Assembly: GCA_964030785.1 (NCBI GenBank)
Contig: OZ034968.1
Location: 75,500,427-75,564,426 of the forward strand
Source: Siderastrea siderea
Lineage: Eukaryota; Cnidaria; Anthozoa; Scleractinia; Rhizangiidae
Length of the DNA: 64,000 bases
Direction: 5' to 3'
Positions 1-11,125 of this stretch are shown here, piece after piece. Under the pieces are notes generated by a model, which had not been told where the DNA came from, searched no databases, and worked only from the letters and a program-made list of their open reading frames with translations. Both the position numbers and the translations under genes were made by a program. Positions within the stretch are counted from its first letter, which is position 1. Each line of letters begins with the position of its first letter.

Positions 1-1
1 C

Positions 2-850
2 CGTGCCTTTGAAACATCTATCGCTTACGCCAGTATTGGCAGCCTTGGAAGAGTTAGGACGCGAGTTAATAATTCTCCGAAATTTGCTGATGACAAGCTT
101 CAGCTCAATCTTCAGTCGAACGGGGAGGGAATCCTAGAATTCCGTGGGCGTATTCAGGGCCATTACCCAATCTTCTTGTGTGATAATTCCCTTTTCACTG
201 AGAAGTTGGTGCAACACGCACATCGACGTAGACTCCATGGAGGCGTGGGTCTAACTACGGCAGAAGTTCGAGAAAGATTCTGGGTCCCGAAGCTGCGCAA
301 GCTTGCTAAGAAATTTATCAAGGGTCGCTGGGGATGTAAGCGTTTTCAAGTAGTTGCACAGGCTGTACCTCCGCCGGGTTTACTTTCGAGGGAAAAAACA
401 GAGGGATCAGGTGCTTTTGAAATCATAGGGGTGGATTTCGCTGGGCCGATCAAATACCGCAAGTCACTACGATGTATAGGGAAGGCTTACCTGGTCTGTA
501 CGCTTGTAGCCTTTCAAGAGCCCTACACCTCGAAGTGCTACCAAACTTAGAAACCTCGACGTTCCTTAAAAGTTTTAAGCGCCTGATTGATCGCTGGGGA
601 AGCTCTGCTAAATTGTTTTCCGACAATGGAAGAACGTTTGTAGGAGCAGCAAAGAGGCTGAAGCAGATTCAGAGTGATGAGAGAGTTCAGTCTTGTCTAG
701 CTGATGAGGCAATCACTTGGAGTTTCAACTTGAGTAGAGCGCCCTGATGGGATGGCCAATTCGAGCGGATGACCGGGCCTCTTCAAGCGCTCCTTCAGTA
801 TAAGACCACTGGAGGCGGGATACTGTCTGCAAACGCAGATGAACTGTCGC
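2..850 (+). pseudogene. BEL/Pao retrotransposon integrase region, decayed
   Basis: The frame is open from base 2 to 550 and continues after a frameshift (near 505) to 747. In order it shows the HHCC zinc-binding region (residues like LVQHAHRRRLHGGVGLT), then the integrase core with the first catalytic Asp in GVDFAGP and the second in FSDNGRTF; the GGQFER-like segment just after the stop at 745 would carry the Glu. This order and the wording around VDFAGPIKYRK are typical of BEL/Pao pol. The zinc finger reads GRWGCKRF where family members have a Cys-x2-Cys pair, so one zinc ligand is lost. With the frameshift, the in-frame stop and an insertion just downstream, this is a dead copy. The upstream protease and RT lie outside the window. 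Confidence 0.85.
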
Positions 851-933
851 CCACTTTATTGTGTAAGCGCTACGATTTACTCATTCTAAAGCAGTGATGT
901 AAAAATCGTCTTCCATTGACGTGAAGCAATTCT

Positions 934-1027
934 ATTGGACATACGATTTCTTTCACTAGTGAAAAAATATCATATGTCCAATCAGAAGCCTGATACGAAA
1001 TCTTTCACTAGTGAAGAAAATCGTATC
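934..1027. repeat. Two consecutive hairpins centred on TTTCACTAGTGAAA
   Basis: Bases 934-982 form one imperfect inverted repeat (ATTGGACATACGAT facing its complement) and 992-1027 form a second (GATACGA facing TCGTATC). Both have the same palindromic core TTTCACTAGTGAA. They look like two copies of one short palindrome, perhaps the ends of a MITE. Confidence 0.55.
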
Positions 1028-1435
1028 GGTTTTTCCCGCCACTGCAGTTTGTACATCGCCTCGCTGGAGTCGCTGTGCGACTTTAAAAAAAAAAAGAAGC
1101 AGAATTGCGATTTCCTAAATACAAGCTTGCTCCGTTGTACAAAGAAGAAAAAGATACAAAACCTGTGGCTCTAAACAACGAAAGGACTTGGATTAACTGA
1201 GAAGCCCAGAACGACCCCGTAAACATTCCTAGAAAGATTCCAAGAAATTTCAATTCATTAGATAGTGGGAAGACCAACTGCATTACGTGAACGACTTAAG
1301 AAATGAAAACTGCTGGAACACCTGTTGAGACTGAAGAGAAAAAAATTCAGTTTCGGCGCCACCAGTACATTCGAATTCGTCTTGGCTTCGACTTCGTCTA
1401 CAGAAAAATGACCAGCAAACTGATTCGCTGTTGTC

Positions 1436-1618
1436 GTATATACCTAATTCAATAAAGGTTGCTTTGGCAATTGGTCATTGGCAATTAGTCATTGGGCATT
1501 TGGGCATGCGGAAAACAATGCAATGCTTTTCTTGAGTGACCGCAAACAATAGCTTCCCGATGGGCAATTGCCCAATGCCCAAAGCCCAAAGCAACCTCTA
1601 TTGAAGTAGGTATATATT
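1436..1618. mobile_element. Small foldback/MITE with ATATACCTA-type ends
   Basis: The left end ATATACCTAATTCAATAAAG is repeated inverted at the right end (CTATTGAAGTAGGTATATAT), giving arms of about 30 bp with a few mismatches. The interior is made of short GGCATTGGG / CCCAATGCC words that also pair with each other. It has no ORF and no family assignment. Confidence 0.55.
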
Positions 1619-1985
1619 TTTAATTTAACTCTGGGTTGAGTAACATAAGTTATTCATAAAATTTTCATCTGAATGGAATTGTCCTTCACCGTAAACGGGA
1701 TTCAGTGGTTTAGAATCTGTTTTGTATCGGTATGTCCTGAATAAGTTACGGTAGTTTGTATTTAAGAAGTTTTTAAAGGGTTTCTGTTCAGCTTTATAAT
1801 TTTCACGAGGCGTGTTAGATGAGCGATTCTGTTTTGGAATTTGATTAAATAAATAAATTTGCTGTTAATTAAGTTGTAAACTGTTTTTTTTAGTTTCCAT
1901 AGTACAACGTCTAAGAGCAATTACTTAATAAAATTCTTAAAAAGCGACTGTTGTAATATCTCAATACTTATATAATAAACAAATC

Positions 1986-2128
1986 ACTTCATGGTTAGTT
2001 CGCTTGTACGATTTTTATTCACTCGTTGTAAAGAATCGCAAACTCACTCGTTCGCTGTGCTCACCAGTTCGTTTGCGATTATTTACAACTCGTGAATAAA
2101 AATCGTGCGCGCTCACCAACCATGAAGT
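1986..2128. mobile_element. Foldback hairpin element ending in ACTTCATGG
   Basis: ACTTCATGGTTAG at the left faces CCAACCATGAAGT at the right. Further pairing runs through TACGATTTTTATTCACTCGT / ACTCGTGAATAAAAATCGT and CGCAAAC / GTTTGCG. It is preceded by TTATATAATAAACAAAT and followed by AATCTATAT, flanks that recur around the hairpin at 26659-26767. It is noncoding. Confidence 0.6.
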
Positions 2129-2135
2129 AATCTAT

Positions 2136-2673
2136 ATGTCTTACGTTAAAGATGAAGTTCAGTTACCCCTCCTCACTCTGGCCTCCTTCTTGTTTCAGAG
2201 ATCTAATCGCCTATCCGAACAAGAACCACGCAGAGAAGACAACATGGATCTTCGCAAGCGAGCTAATTACTTGAAATCCTGCAAAGATGCGCTTTGGAAT
2301 TCAATTCAATTTATGGTGAAACAATGGTCACGCAAGTATTTATCGACATTGAGAGAACACCACAACTGCAAAGGGCCAGCAATCCAAAACCCTGAAGATT
2401 GTTGATGCTGTCATTTTGCGTGGAGATGAAAGCAATCGTAGAAAGGGGCCGCTGGGGGTAGTAGTGAATCTATGCGAGGGTCGCGATGGGATCATACGTG
2501 CAGGGAAATCCTTCCTTGAGAGACCTGTTCAGCACCTCCACCCATTGGAGCTATCGTGCGACGGACCGGGACGGAAGAAGGAGTCCTCGAATCTAATCCC
2601 TGAGGTGCGGCTTTTCCGACCTAGGCGAAACGCTGAGTTCGTTACAGGTTTGCGGATTCAGTATGCTGCGTAG
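2136..2673 (+). pseudogene. BEL/Pao pol C-terminal region, decayed
   Basis: Two frames, 2136-2405 and 2416-2673, continue the BEL/Pao pol interrupted at 850. The first gives the segment after the integrase core (VQLPLLTLASFLFQRSNR and a DLRKRANYLKSCKDALW-like stretch). The second gives the short beta-rich C-terminal domain typical of BEL/Pao (RGDESNR, GRDGIIRAGKSFLERPVQHL, PLELSCD). A stop at 2403 and a frame change separate them, so it is inactive. Confidence 0.75.
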
Positions 2674-2884
2674 GATGAAGAGATTTAGGAACTGAATTTG
2701 CGCTCACGCAAACTTGACTAGAAAACAAAGCACCTTATGCAGTGATAAAGAACTTTTAATGAGCACTCACTCACCGCTTCACGGTTTCTGTTATTTTTAC
2801 TGTACATTTTGATTAAGTGCACTATAGATGACAATCAGTTTCCTTTTGCATGTGCTTTCTTGTAGAAACCGCATGCAGGGGGAG

Positions 2885-3302
2885 TGTGTCGCAAACTGTA
2901 CAAAGGTCTTATTAGTTAAGACCGTCAATTGATTATTGTAATGAGAGAGTTGAGAGAGAGCGAGTGTGGGTGCCGCTTGATTGTTTATTCTGATAAAGCT
3001 TTTTAGCCAATGGGAATTGCTCTTTTTAGGGCGTGCTAGTAAATAATAGTTTTTTACTTTCTGCTAGTCTTCGTTGTTGCGAGGAGTTGTGAGTACATGC
3101 GGGTGTGATTCTAAGGAATACATCTTCAGCGAAATTGTGAAAAGTGTGGACGTCTTTCTTGTGTTCCCTACGTTATAAATATTTCCGCATAACTGTGAGC
3201 TCTAGTTTCTCTTTTTCTTCTTTTCATGCAATTGTAAATGTTAAGTGTGGCAGTGTTAATTATATGCCTTACCCAACAATATTAAAGCAATGTCTAATTA
3301 CA
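2885..3302 (+). repeat. Probable 3' LTR of the BEL/Pao element
   Basis: A purine tract (GCAGGGGGAG) ends at 2884 and is followed by TGTGTCGCAAACTG. The segment ends near TAATTACA at 3302, giving a TG...CA unit of about 418 bp directly downstream of the pol C-terminus, where a 3' LTR belongs. ATTAAAG near 3281 could be the polyadenylation signal. The 5' LTR is outside the window, so the borders cannot be confirmed by comparison. Confidence 0.5.
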
Positions 3303-3494
3303 GTCAATTTTGTGCAGCGGTAAAAGATGTTGTAAAGAGGCGATACAGTGACATTATATAATAATTTTTTAAGAAGTTTTTTTTCCAAAGACGTTCTTAA
3401 TTTTTATCATTTTCTTTTTTATTTAATTTATCTTTTTTTTGTGCAGACAGTTTCAATAGAAGAAGAGTCACCTCGTGGAATCTATTGACTAAAC

Positions 3495-3542
<48 letters not shown>

Positions 3543-3623
3543 CATCATCATCATCATCATCATCACAGCTGCTCTGCGTCCTCTTTTGTTCATAGAAAAT
3601 TGGACCCGAACTCTCTATTTTAA
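3303..3623. repeat. Intergenic stretch with (ATT)n and (ATC)n microsatellites
   Basis: A perfect ATT run covers about 3496-3541 and passes directly into an ATC run to 3565, a compound microsatellite. The rest is AT-rich DNA with no feature I recognise. Confidence 0.8.
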
Positions 3624-5491
3624 GGTGGCTCGATCGAGTTTTTGAGTGACGATACCTCTCAACTTTGAGCAACTAGTGTACCACAGTGAACAACCCAATA
3701 GAAAATCGATCGTTACTGCTGACCTAGAGAAAGATGAAAGTTTTACATGAGGTAAGTTTCATCGAAATCGGAGTTACCATAACGACGTAATGACGTCATC
3801 CCCCATTTTACATGAGAGCTTATTACTTGTCACCAAGAGTTAATTCTGGAAAGCGCTCGACTGGATCTTCGACCTGACATATTTGTATTCACGTCTGCAA
3901 AATTTGAAGAATTTCTATGAGAAATAATTTTGAACTGTTATTGAAAAGTATGTCCACATTGACTTGATGAAACAACATTTTGGTTTTAAATGAATGTTCT
4001 GTCAACTAATTACTCTGTGTGAAATTTTCGGGGAAATTGTTCCATTTGATTTTTAGAAACGTTGGCTTGAATATGAACTAGCTGGTTCAGTGTGTTACGC
4101 GGCTTTTTTTTAATCAAAAATCGACCCTACACTTATTAAAATGATTATGAATAAAAAAGCGGTTGATGAATTTTTTTAAAACTTTGCCTTCAAGGAGAAT
4201 AATCAATATTCAATACAATCCCCGAGTCTCAAACTCATTGAAACGTTATAAGGCTATCAATTTAAAGCCTAAACTTAGGAAATTATTGGACTGAATTTTA
4301 CGCCAGTGGCTTGTTGCTCTTATTATGCATCTCAATTGTTTCGAATAGGCGTGCAATTGTAAATTTCAGTACATCATGAATTCATATAACGTTTGATTTT
4401 TTACCGAAGATGTTCCCAATAACGTGCTAATGTACCAGGCCAGCATTACAATAACAATGGACAGGCTGACAGTAGTGAGTGCAAACCTCAAGGTTTGCAG
4501 TAAGCGCAAACTTCGGTTAGCAGTGAGCGCAAACGGAAAGCTGCTGTGCTCAGTCAGTGTTCCAGATAAATTTTTATGGCAAGGAGTCAACGAAAAACTT
4601 AAACAGGTCAGTAGACGTGGGTCTCTCCCAATCTTATCCCAGTCTCAGCACGTTTTCGGAACATCTTCGGAAGCAATCAAGCGTTATATGAATTCATGAT
4701 GTAGTGAAATTTACAATTGCACGCCGATTCAAAACAATGGAGATGCATAATGAGAGCAACAAGCCACTGGCGAGAAAATCAGTCCAATATTTTCCTGAGG
4801 TTTGGCTCAAAATTGACAACTTTGTAACGTTTCAATGAATTTGAAACGCTGGGATTGTATTGAATATTGATTATTCTCCTTGAGGACAAACATATTAAAA
4901 AAATTCATCTACCGCTTTTTAATTCATAACCATTTTAATAAGTGTAGTGTCAATTTTTGATAAAAAAGCCCAGTAACACTAAACAAGTTCATATTCAAGC
5001 CAACGTTTCTAAAAGTCAAATGGAACGATTTCCCTGAAATTTTCACACAAAGTAATTAGATGATAAAACATCCATTTAAAACCAAAATGTTATTTGATCA
5101 ACCCTTTGCGGGCATACTTTTCAATAACAGATCAAAATAGTTTTGTTTTTGTTGTTTTTTAACACCTTAAAACTTCACCCGAAAATTTCTCAGAAACTCT
5201 CTTATAGAAATTCTTCAAATTTTGCAGACGTCAATACAAATATGTCAGGTCGAAGATTCAGGCGAGCGCTTTCCAGAATTATCTCTTGGTGACAGGTAAA
5301 TGGCTCTCATGTAAAATGGGGGATGGCGTCATTACGTTGCTATGGTAACTCCGATTTCGATAAAACTTACCTCATTTAAAACTTTCATCTTTCTCTAGGT
5401 CAGCAGTAACGAATGATTTTCTATTGGATTGTTCACTGTGGTACGCTAGTTGCTCGAAGATATCGTCACTCAAAAACCCGATCGAGCCACC
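3624..5491. mobile_element. TTAA-flanked long foldback element (nonautonomous)
   Basis: TTAA at 3620-3623 and at 5492-5495 flank termini GGTGGCTCGATCG and CGATCGAGCCACC. The two arms, about 3624-4428 and 4647-5491, stay complementary for some 800 bp with scattered differences and small indels, leaving a loop of about 218 bp. A TTAA target duplication is known for piggyBac and Kolobok DNA transposons. No transposase frame is present, so this is nonautonomous. The loop repeats a GTGAGYGCAAAC-like word three times (about 4475-4540). Short open frames within the loop are not credible genes. Confidence 0.8.
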
Positions 5492-5635
5492 TTAAGAAAA
5501 TTTCATTTCCACTCGCTTCTTTTCACTCCATGTCCTAACCTGTCAAGCAAGCTTGCCTCTGCTTCTTGACATTAACTGACAACATTTGCTCGAAAGTCAA
5601 TCAGTTATAGTGTTATACTGCATGCTTGATTTGTT

Positions 5636-5703
5636 TTAGTCTTCATCCTGCTGTGATTCTGCCCAGGCCTTCTCAACTTCATCCCATTCTTCATCAGACA
5701 TAT
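5636..5703 (-). CDS. Gasdermin-like gene, terminal coding exon
   Basis: A 68-base exon follows acceptor CAATAG. It completes a split codon and encodes MSDEEWDEVEKAWAESQQDE plus D and a stop (TAA at 5636-5638). The tail is strongly acidic, with two tryptophans in an amphipathic pattern. Phase 1 entry matches the donor of the exon at 6480-6663. I recognise no domain in this piece alone. Confidence 0.6.
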
Positions 5704-6479
5704 CTATTGAGTAAATTAACATCAATGACTGATAATGCAAAAGCAGTCATTTTGGCATATTCTGTTCATCAAACTTAAGCAAGTACGCAAACCGATTTTC
5801 ATCGGGATAGCGAAAGTTTGAGATACTGACAGCTAACTTACTGTACCATTAAAGTGAAGAAGGGGCAAACAGGTTTTGGAGCATTCTTTTCCCGTTAAAA
5901 TCGGGTGAAGGAGGCTAAGTTGGCATTAAAAACATTACAACTGGATACGTCAACTGTCGATACATGAACAAGTGAGTGATTTTCAGTGAAATGCTGCGTT
6001 CTGTACATTTTAAGGTTATATTTTTACAGATTATTGATTAGAGATGCAGTGTTATTTACAAATGAGAGTTTCCTTGGACATTTCGTCATATCACATTAAC
6101 AACCTTATCGTTAAGTGACAAATGTCAGGGCAATGAACACTATTCAAACTGGAGAAAGGTACCTTCTTGTGCCTGATAAGGCAACTTATGTCCCTCGCTC
6201 TCGCCCCGCGTTTTGGATGTGGTTGCTAGAACCATACTTTTGTCAAGTTAGATCGGACTACGTGTACAATTTTCAGTACGAATACGACTTTTCAAGCCTA
6301 GTGTGCATGCGCATGATTCTGATTCAAGCTTTACACCACTCTCGTTCCTAGGCCTCCTTCTCTACTAGACAATAACAATCTGAAAACGAAACTTCAAAGT
6401 CGTACTCGTACGTTTATATCTTGCTTTTCACACCAAAGTCTACTGCCTGGACAGTTTTGGTATCAAAAGAAATTCCTAC

Positions 6480-6663
6480 CAGAGATAAACTTAAGAACAA
6501 TTGCATATCCTTGAATCTCTTCATCTGGAAAAGCTGACAGGTCGACTGTGGTCTGATGTGGACGTTCAGGGACGAAAATATTTCGAAGAAATTTACGGTC
6601 TCCCTCAGTGAGAGCTTCAGTAAGGTTCAATTTCTTTTGGCCTTTGGTCAATGCTTCTTCAAA
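6480..6663 (-). CDS. Gasdermin-like gene, penultimate exon
   Basis: The exon is 184 bases, phase 0 in and phase 1 out. The acceptor is TATAG after a long T run and the donor is G|GTAGGA. It encodes a helix-rich segment starting FEEALTKGQKKLNLTEALTE, with FLRNIF in the middle and ending GYAIVLKFIS. Its position fits a C-terminal regulatory domain, which in gasdermins is helical and holds the pore domain inactive, but sequence similarity to known C-terminal domains is weak. Confidence 0.6.
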
Positions 6664-6904
6664 CTATAAAAAAAAAAAAATGAATGCCAAATAACTGTTA
6701 CAGCATTTATATTTCAGCCATTCAGTGGTTCACTTAGAAGCCATAACAACTAAACAGGTTTAGTTTGCTTTTAAGTACTCCCGGGTGGACGGTAATTGTC
6801 TAAGCCTTTACAAGTTGGTGCCGAGACTTGAGACTTTTTCAGGGCTATAAAATTCGTTAACCCTCTATAACATACTGAAGTAATATACAAGAAATCCATA
6901 TATA

Positions 6905-6951
6905 AAATCAATCAATCAAAGAGTCAATCAATCAATCAATCAATCAATCAG
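6905..6951. repeat. (CAAT)n microsatellite
   Basis: AATC units repeat about eleven times with one interruption (AAAGAG). It lies in the intron between the exons at 7057 and 6663. Confidence 0.8.
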
Positions 6952-7056
6952 TCACACTACATACTTCATAGCTCTAGCAAACCTCGGGAGCTGCCCTCAT
7001 ACAAATACTGTAAAGATTGTAAAAATGCAGACATGACTGTAACATAACTCTCTTAC

Positions 7057-7169
7057 CCAGTGCAAATACTTGTTGACGCGCGCTTTACGCTCTTCTCTAT
7101 CCTTAGTGGGTATCAGAACTAAGTTGTTAATTTTTGCTAGCTTCTCGTAATCCTCGTTGGTGAAGGAAG
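7057..7169 (-). CDS. Gasdermin-like gene, internal exon
   Basis: The exon is 113 bases, phase 1 in and phase 0 out. The acceptor ATGTTAG follows a T-rich tract and the donor is TGG|GTAAGAG, a strong match to consensus. It encodes SFTNEDYEKLAKINNLVLIP, then a basic run with DREERKARVNKYLHW. It joins in frame to the exon at 6480-6663. No recognised motif. Confidence 0.6.
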
Positions 7170-7557
7170 CTAACATGAAGACAAAAGAACACTGAATCTT
7201 TATATCCTCATGACGGCTCTCAGTGGTTAAGACCAAACTATCTTTGAAATATTAGGGTTGATTTTGTGGGGCTTGCATAAAAAAAGCCGATACAACACGG
7301 AGTTCAAGGGGGGCATGCTGTTGTTTTGCTTGTAGTCAAAGTGCAGTATTCCAGTCTACCCAAAGTTAGTCGAGAGACTGGTTATGAAAAGTTTTTTAAG
7401 GGGAAAACAAAGCCGCGTCTCAATTTATGTTGAAAGCACCTCAACCATGTACGGGTGAGGACTGAATCAAGAAAGAGAGTATGTAGTAAGAGAGAATATC
7501 CCTCATACAAACCTTATTTATGGGAATAAATGCCTCTCAGGTTATTTTTAGAATGTT

Positions 7558-8510
7558 TCAGTCCTCTGCGGATAATTTTATCTCGGGTGTTGCGTGGATG
7601 TTTCCGCCAAAAAGATGCAGAATAACTCGATCTTCTAAGAGATGTCTATTTGCACTGGTGTCCTGACTTGGAAGCTTCAACGAAATCTTATGACTCAATG
7701 AATGAGTGGCATCGTAGGTAGCTTCATGAATACAGGATAATACTGCAACTTCGTCAACTCGTGAAATTTCAACTTCTGAATTACTGTCCAAATCGCTGCA
7801 TAAGTTTCTCCAGGCCGAGTTGTTTCGGAAATGGCCAAATTTCTTTGAGCACGCGTGGGCCAAGGCACCTTTTTTGTTTGCAGTTGACTTTCTGGTAGAA
7901 AATATTTCCCTGATAATTTCAATGAACTCGTCAATGAAATCGTGAGTTAACTCGGAAACTACGTGTTCGTTTTCGTTTGCCAGCAAGGCTTTCCTTGATA
8001 GATAAAATCCCAGATTCGCTTAAGATTCTATCTTCTCTGTTATCATCTTGTCAAGTTCTTCCTTTTTCTCATCCAGCATGCCGCATAATTCTTCTAAATC
8101 TTCTGCAGAAAGTCTTTTGTTTGACACTTTTCTTTGTTTTGTGCCGGTGTATTTGAGCTCGAAGCCTTCGGCCTTTGCTTTGTTGAAGAAGCTTTCTTTT
8201 TCCTCGTGTTTCCCTCGTCCGAACTTTCGTCGGGGCAAGAGCTGGAGCTTTCGTGAGCATCGCTTTCACCATCAACTTCGATATCAATAAGGACATCGTT
8301 TTCACTCCTTTCATCGTCGCTCTCAATCACACTTTGTGCTTCATATTCCTCACTGGAACTAGAACGTTCGGCTTCACTGCTCGAATAGTCTTCAGATCTG
8401 TCCTCTAAGTGAAACCAGGAAGGGCGATTCTCCTTCCAGCGAAGCCTTCGTGACGTGTTTGGGACAGAAACTTCGTTATATTCGCGTTCGTCAACAAAAC
8501 GCATGCTCAA
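7558..8510 (-). pseudogene. Decayed ORFs of unknown family in an intron
   Basis: Reading on the minus strand, an ATG at 8510 opens a Ser/Glu-rich acidic frame (RSSSSEEYEAQSV, DESSDEG) to about 8094. A different frame (8238-8020) overlaps it and gives a coiled-coil-like RLSAEDLEELCGMLDEKKEE, stopping at 8020. In that same frame, after one TAA, a further 142 codons are open (7986-7558) with FIDEFIEIIREIFSTRK and a Cys/Trp-bearing middle. The simplest reading is one former protein broken by a frameshift around 8100-8240 and a stop at 8020. A captured gene or the accessory ORF of a transposon are both possible. I do not recognise it. Confidence 0.4.
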
Positions 8511-8787
8511 CGCGAGATCTTGACTCCTGTGTCGTTCGCATTTTGTTGTGCGAGAAACGCTTGCCTCTGCACGAGGGTATCAATGCGGAAAATATTCTCG
8601 CCACACGATTAGCCGCTACCTAACCCTCTTGGGACTCCACGATCTGTGAGTCGATCTAATAATAACGTGAAAGGCATTACCTTTGGAATAAGGCTTGTAC
8701 TGGGGTTATCTCTCGAGCTAAATAACTTAACAAACACATTTGTAATGGTAGTGAATATATGAAATAATCATATATGTGAACTGCGGA

Positions 8788-8946
8788 TGAAATAAGAAGT
8801 GATAATTACCCTGGCTCGCAGTTAAAGATATCAACTTAAGCAGTTGGGAAAAGAACAACCTGGATTTATTCATCCCGCGCAAGCCTGAATTTTTCAACTG
8901 CTTTAGTTGATATCTTTAACTGCGAGGGTCATTATCATTTCTTCCT
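8788..8946. mobile_element. Foldback element with GCAGTTAAAGATATCAACT arms
   Basis: Two arms of about 50-55 bp face each other: 8788-8848 with TCGCAGTTAAAGATATCAAC and 8894-8946 with GTTGATATCTTTAACTGCGA. Differences are few. The loop is about 45 bp. It is noncoding and has the look of a MITE; no target duplication was identified. Confidence 0.65.
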
Positions 8947-9570
8947 TCTTTCTTCTCACATTGTAGTACATTTCTAATGGTTAGTTGCTCCAGCAGAGAT
9001 TAAAACCTATCGCGGTTTGTGAACGGTCAAAGACTTAAAACGGCAACGAAAACAAAATCAAGAAGTCTTCGGGCTTCATAAGCACTTTCTTATATTAATA
9101 TGATCTACCACACAAACAGTACACACGAGCCAGGAACAAACACATCTGAAAGGACCAGTACATTTAAACCGTGCATTTTGTTGCTTCTTTAAGCTTCTTG
9201 TATGTTTTCCTTTCCTTTTATAAACCTTCTAACATCAAGGTTTTGAACATTTTAAGGGCTTTTCAAATCGTCTACAGAACCTTTTCTGGTGACTAGCTTA
9301 GAGGTGGTTTTTGTAAGGTCGAAAGTTTAAGTTACACTTACTGTGCGGCTACTGGAATCGGGCCACTTGGAAGAAAATTGACTCACAACGTTAATTGAGA
9401 ACAAAATAAGGCAACATTTTTGTCATAAACATAAATTGACCAAAGCTAGAGGGTGGGATTAGGTGAGTCCACCCAACAAGAATATATTCAACAATTGTCC
9501 CGCGAAATCGCGCGGAATATCACCTGATACGAAGCCGACAAGAACATATTGTCTTCCTATATAGCCGTAC

Positions 9571-9672
9571 CTGCCAAATCCCGTTCCCCGCCCCCTATCG
9601 CGGTGTTTTCGTACTCTTCTTCTTCATCATCTTCATTGACATCTTCATGGACCTCATGACCCTCAAGCTCCC
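9571..9672 (-). CDS. Gasdermin-like gene, short acidic exon (duplicate)
   Basis: The exon is 102 bases, phase 1 in and out, with acceptor CTAAAG (a weak AAG site) and donor GCAG|GTACGG. It encodes GELEGHEVHEDVNEDDEEEE, YENTAI, then GGGERDLA. It repeats the 3' half of the exon at 11363-11648 (GHEVYGD...YENTAIEG...LA), including the same donor context, so it arose by exon duplication. Being phase 1-1, it can be included or skipped without changing frame. The run of about ten acidic residues suggests a flexible linker. Confidence 0.55.
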
Positions 9673-10346
9673 CTTTAGAAAAAAAAAACACACGGACGAA
9701 TTACAAGTTTATCCGGGCTATCAACTACAGTCAAGGCCATGCATCTTTTACGTTTGATTTAGAGGTGCTTGTATCGAAAGAAACCGATACTGCTTGGAGA
9801 AGAATATCGGGGTTTGGGACAGTATTGCTTTGGTTCGTTAGCGTGCAGTATAGTTCGCTTTCATCCAGCCTTGCGGTATGCGGTTTTTTAATACCCTTGA
9901 CGTCTCTTGGTGTTTTGGTGTTGATAGTTTCATTAAAGATTTCGGTAAGATGTTTTCAAACTTTCTATGATTCGGCATTCCTTCGATTTTTGACAAGGTA
10001 TTTCGGTTTTTGCCGTGATTTTTTTCGCAGTACTATGGTTCAGGGCATCAACCCTTTTGTCACCTCTGCGTCTATAAGGGCGGCGCACACAACGGGACCA
10101 GTCGCAGGACCTAGTTCCTGCACAAGTCGCAGATTCAGCCAAAAGAAAGAGAGTGTTTACACGAGGGGACAGTCCTGGGTGGTCGATTTTTATTCGGTCA
10201 CAGCCTAAGTCGGAAAAGAAACACACACTTGAAACAAGCGTAACTTGAAGTGACGCGTACCTGCGACTAGTCGTACAAATTCAAACTACCTTAAATTCTT
10301 CACAAGAAAGGAATTGTTTTCCAGGACGAGTCTTAAGTACTAGTTC

Positions 10347-10355
10347 ATAATAATA

Positions 10356-10404
<49 letters not shown>

Positions 10405-11125
10405 AGGTTAATTACACGTAGTGGCACAAGGTGTGAATTAATACATGTTTACAAATTGAGAGTAGGAATAGAAAATACAAAAATACAATAGATCTTAAGC
10501 TAATCTAGGAGGACTGGGGCTACAAAAATGCTAAAAACTACTCTAACAATACGATTTAAAGGAAATTATTAAGAAACAGCGTAATACATCTTTAGAGATA
10601 TACCCTATTAACCCACATTATTTTAGGGCTTGCTGAAAAGCCATCGCTGGAAAGAAACTATTTTTAAAACGCTCTGTTCTGCAAAGGGGAAAAGAGATGT
10701 GATCGGCGTGGCGCAAGTTATGGCCGTGCACCTCGTTGCAGCGCAACAGGCGTGAAATGGGGTCGCAGGCGTTAGTAAAGGTTCTGGAGCAAATGCTCAA
10801 CCTTCTTTCCTCTAAGCGCGGAATAGAGCTCAGGCTCAGTGCCATGTCGTAGCTGGTTTAAGGATAAATAATTCGCATCGCGCGTTTCTGGACCATTTCA
10901 ACCTTCTCATAAGATACTGCTGGAGGCTATTGGACCACATGGGACAGATCTAACTAGGGCATTATAGATGGTAACAAGATGCCGTGGTGTATCAGGTACA
11001 ACCGTTTAGACGCTTTGTTAATAATTTCCTGTGTATTGCTATTCCATTTGAGGTTGTCACAGAATGTGACCCCCAATACGTTGTTAGTTCCTTCGTGTGT
11101 GTGGACCTTTAGATGCTAAATGTGA
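10347..11125 (-). mobile_element. CR1/L2-type LINE 3' fragment with (TAA)n tail
   Basis: Read on the minus strand, NNVLGVTFCDNLKWN and NTQEIINKASKRLYLI are followed, after small disruptions, by EKVEMVQKRAMRIIYP and MALSLSSIPRLEERRLSICS. This order is typical of the end of CR1/L2-type reverse transcriptase ORFs. The coding part ends at about 10618. The rest is a 3' UTR that finishes in a TTA repeat, seen as (TAA)n at 10347-10402 on the plus strand. Stops and frame changes make it inactive, and it is 5'-truncated. Confidence 0.7.

Larger units (their letters stand above)
851..2135. mobile_element. Composite insertion splitting the BEL/Pao pol gene
   Basis: Pol homology stops near 850 (an SANADEL-like end) and resumes at about 2136 (SYVKDEVQLP), with only some 15 expected residues missing, so these 1.3 kb are inserted DNA. 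The block holds two small ACTAGT-centred hairpins, a foldback at 1436-1618 and a second foldback at 1986-2128. No convincing coding sequence is present. Exact insertion borders and target duplication are not clear, and several nested insertions are likely. Confidence 0.6.
7170..9570. other. Intron of the gasdermin-like gene with TE debris
   Basis: Apart from the decayed ORF pair (7558-8510) and the foldback (8788-8946) I see no gene here. The stretches 7260-7550 and 8950-9560 are AT-rich and unremarkable. Confidence 0.45.

Noticed and set aside
3397..3672. ORF with poly-Asn and poly-Asp
   Set aside because: Translation of the ATT/ATC microsatellite.
4366..4699. Overlapping ORFs in the loop of the TTAA element
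   Set aside because: Short, on both strands, partly in foldback arms, with no similarity to a transposase.
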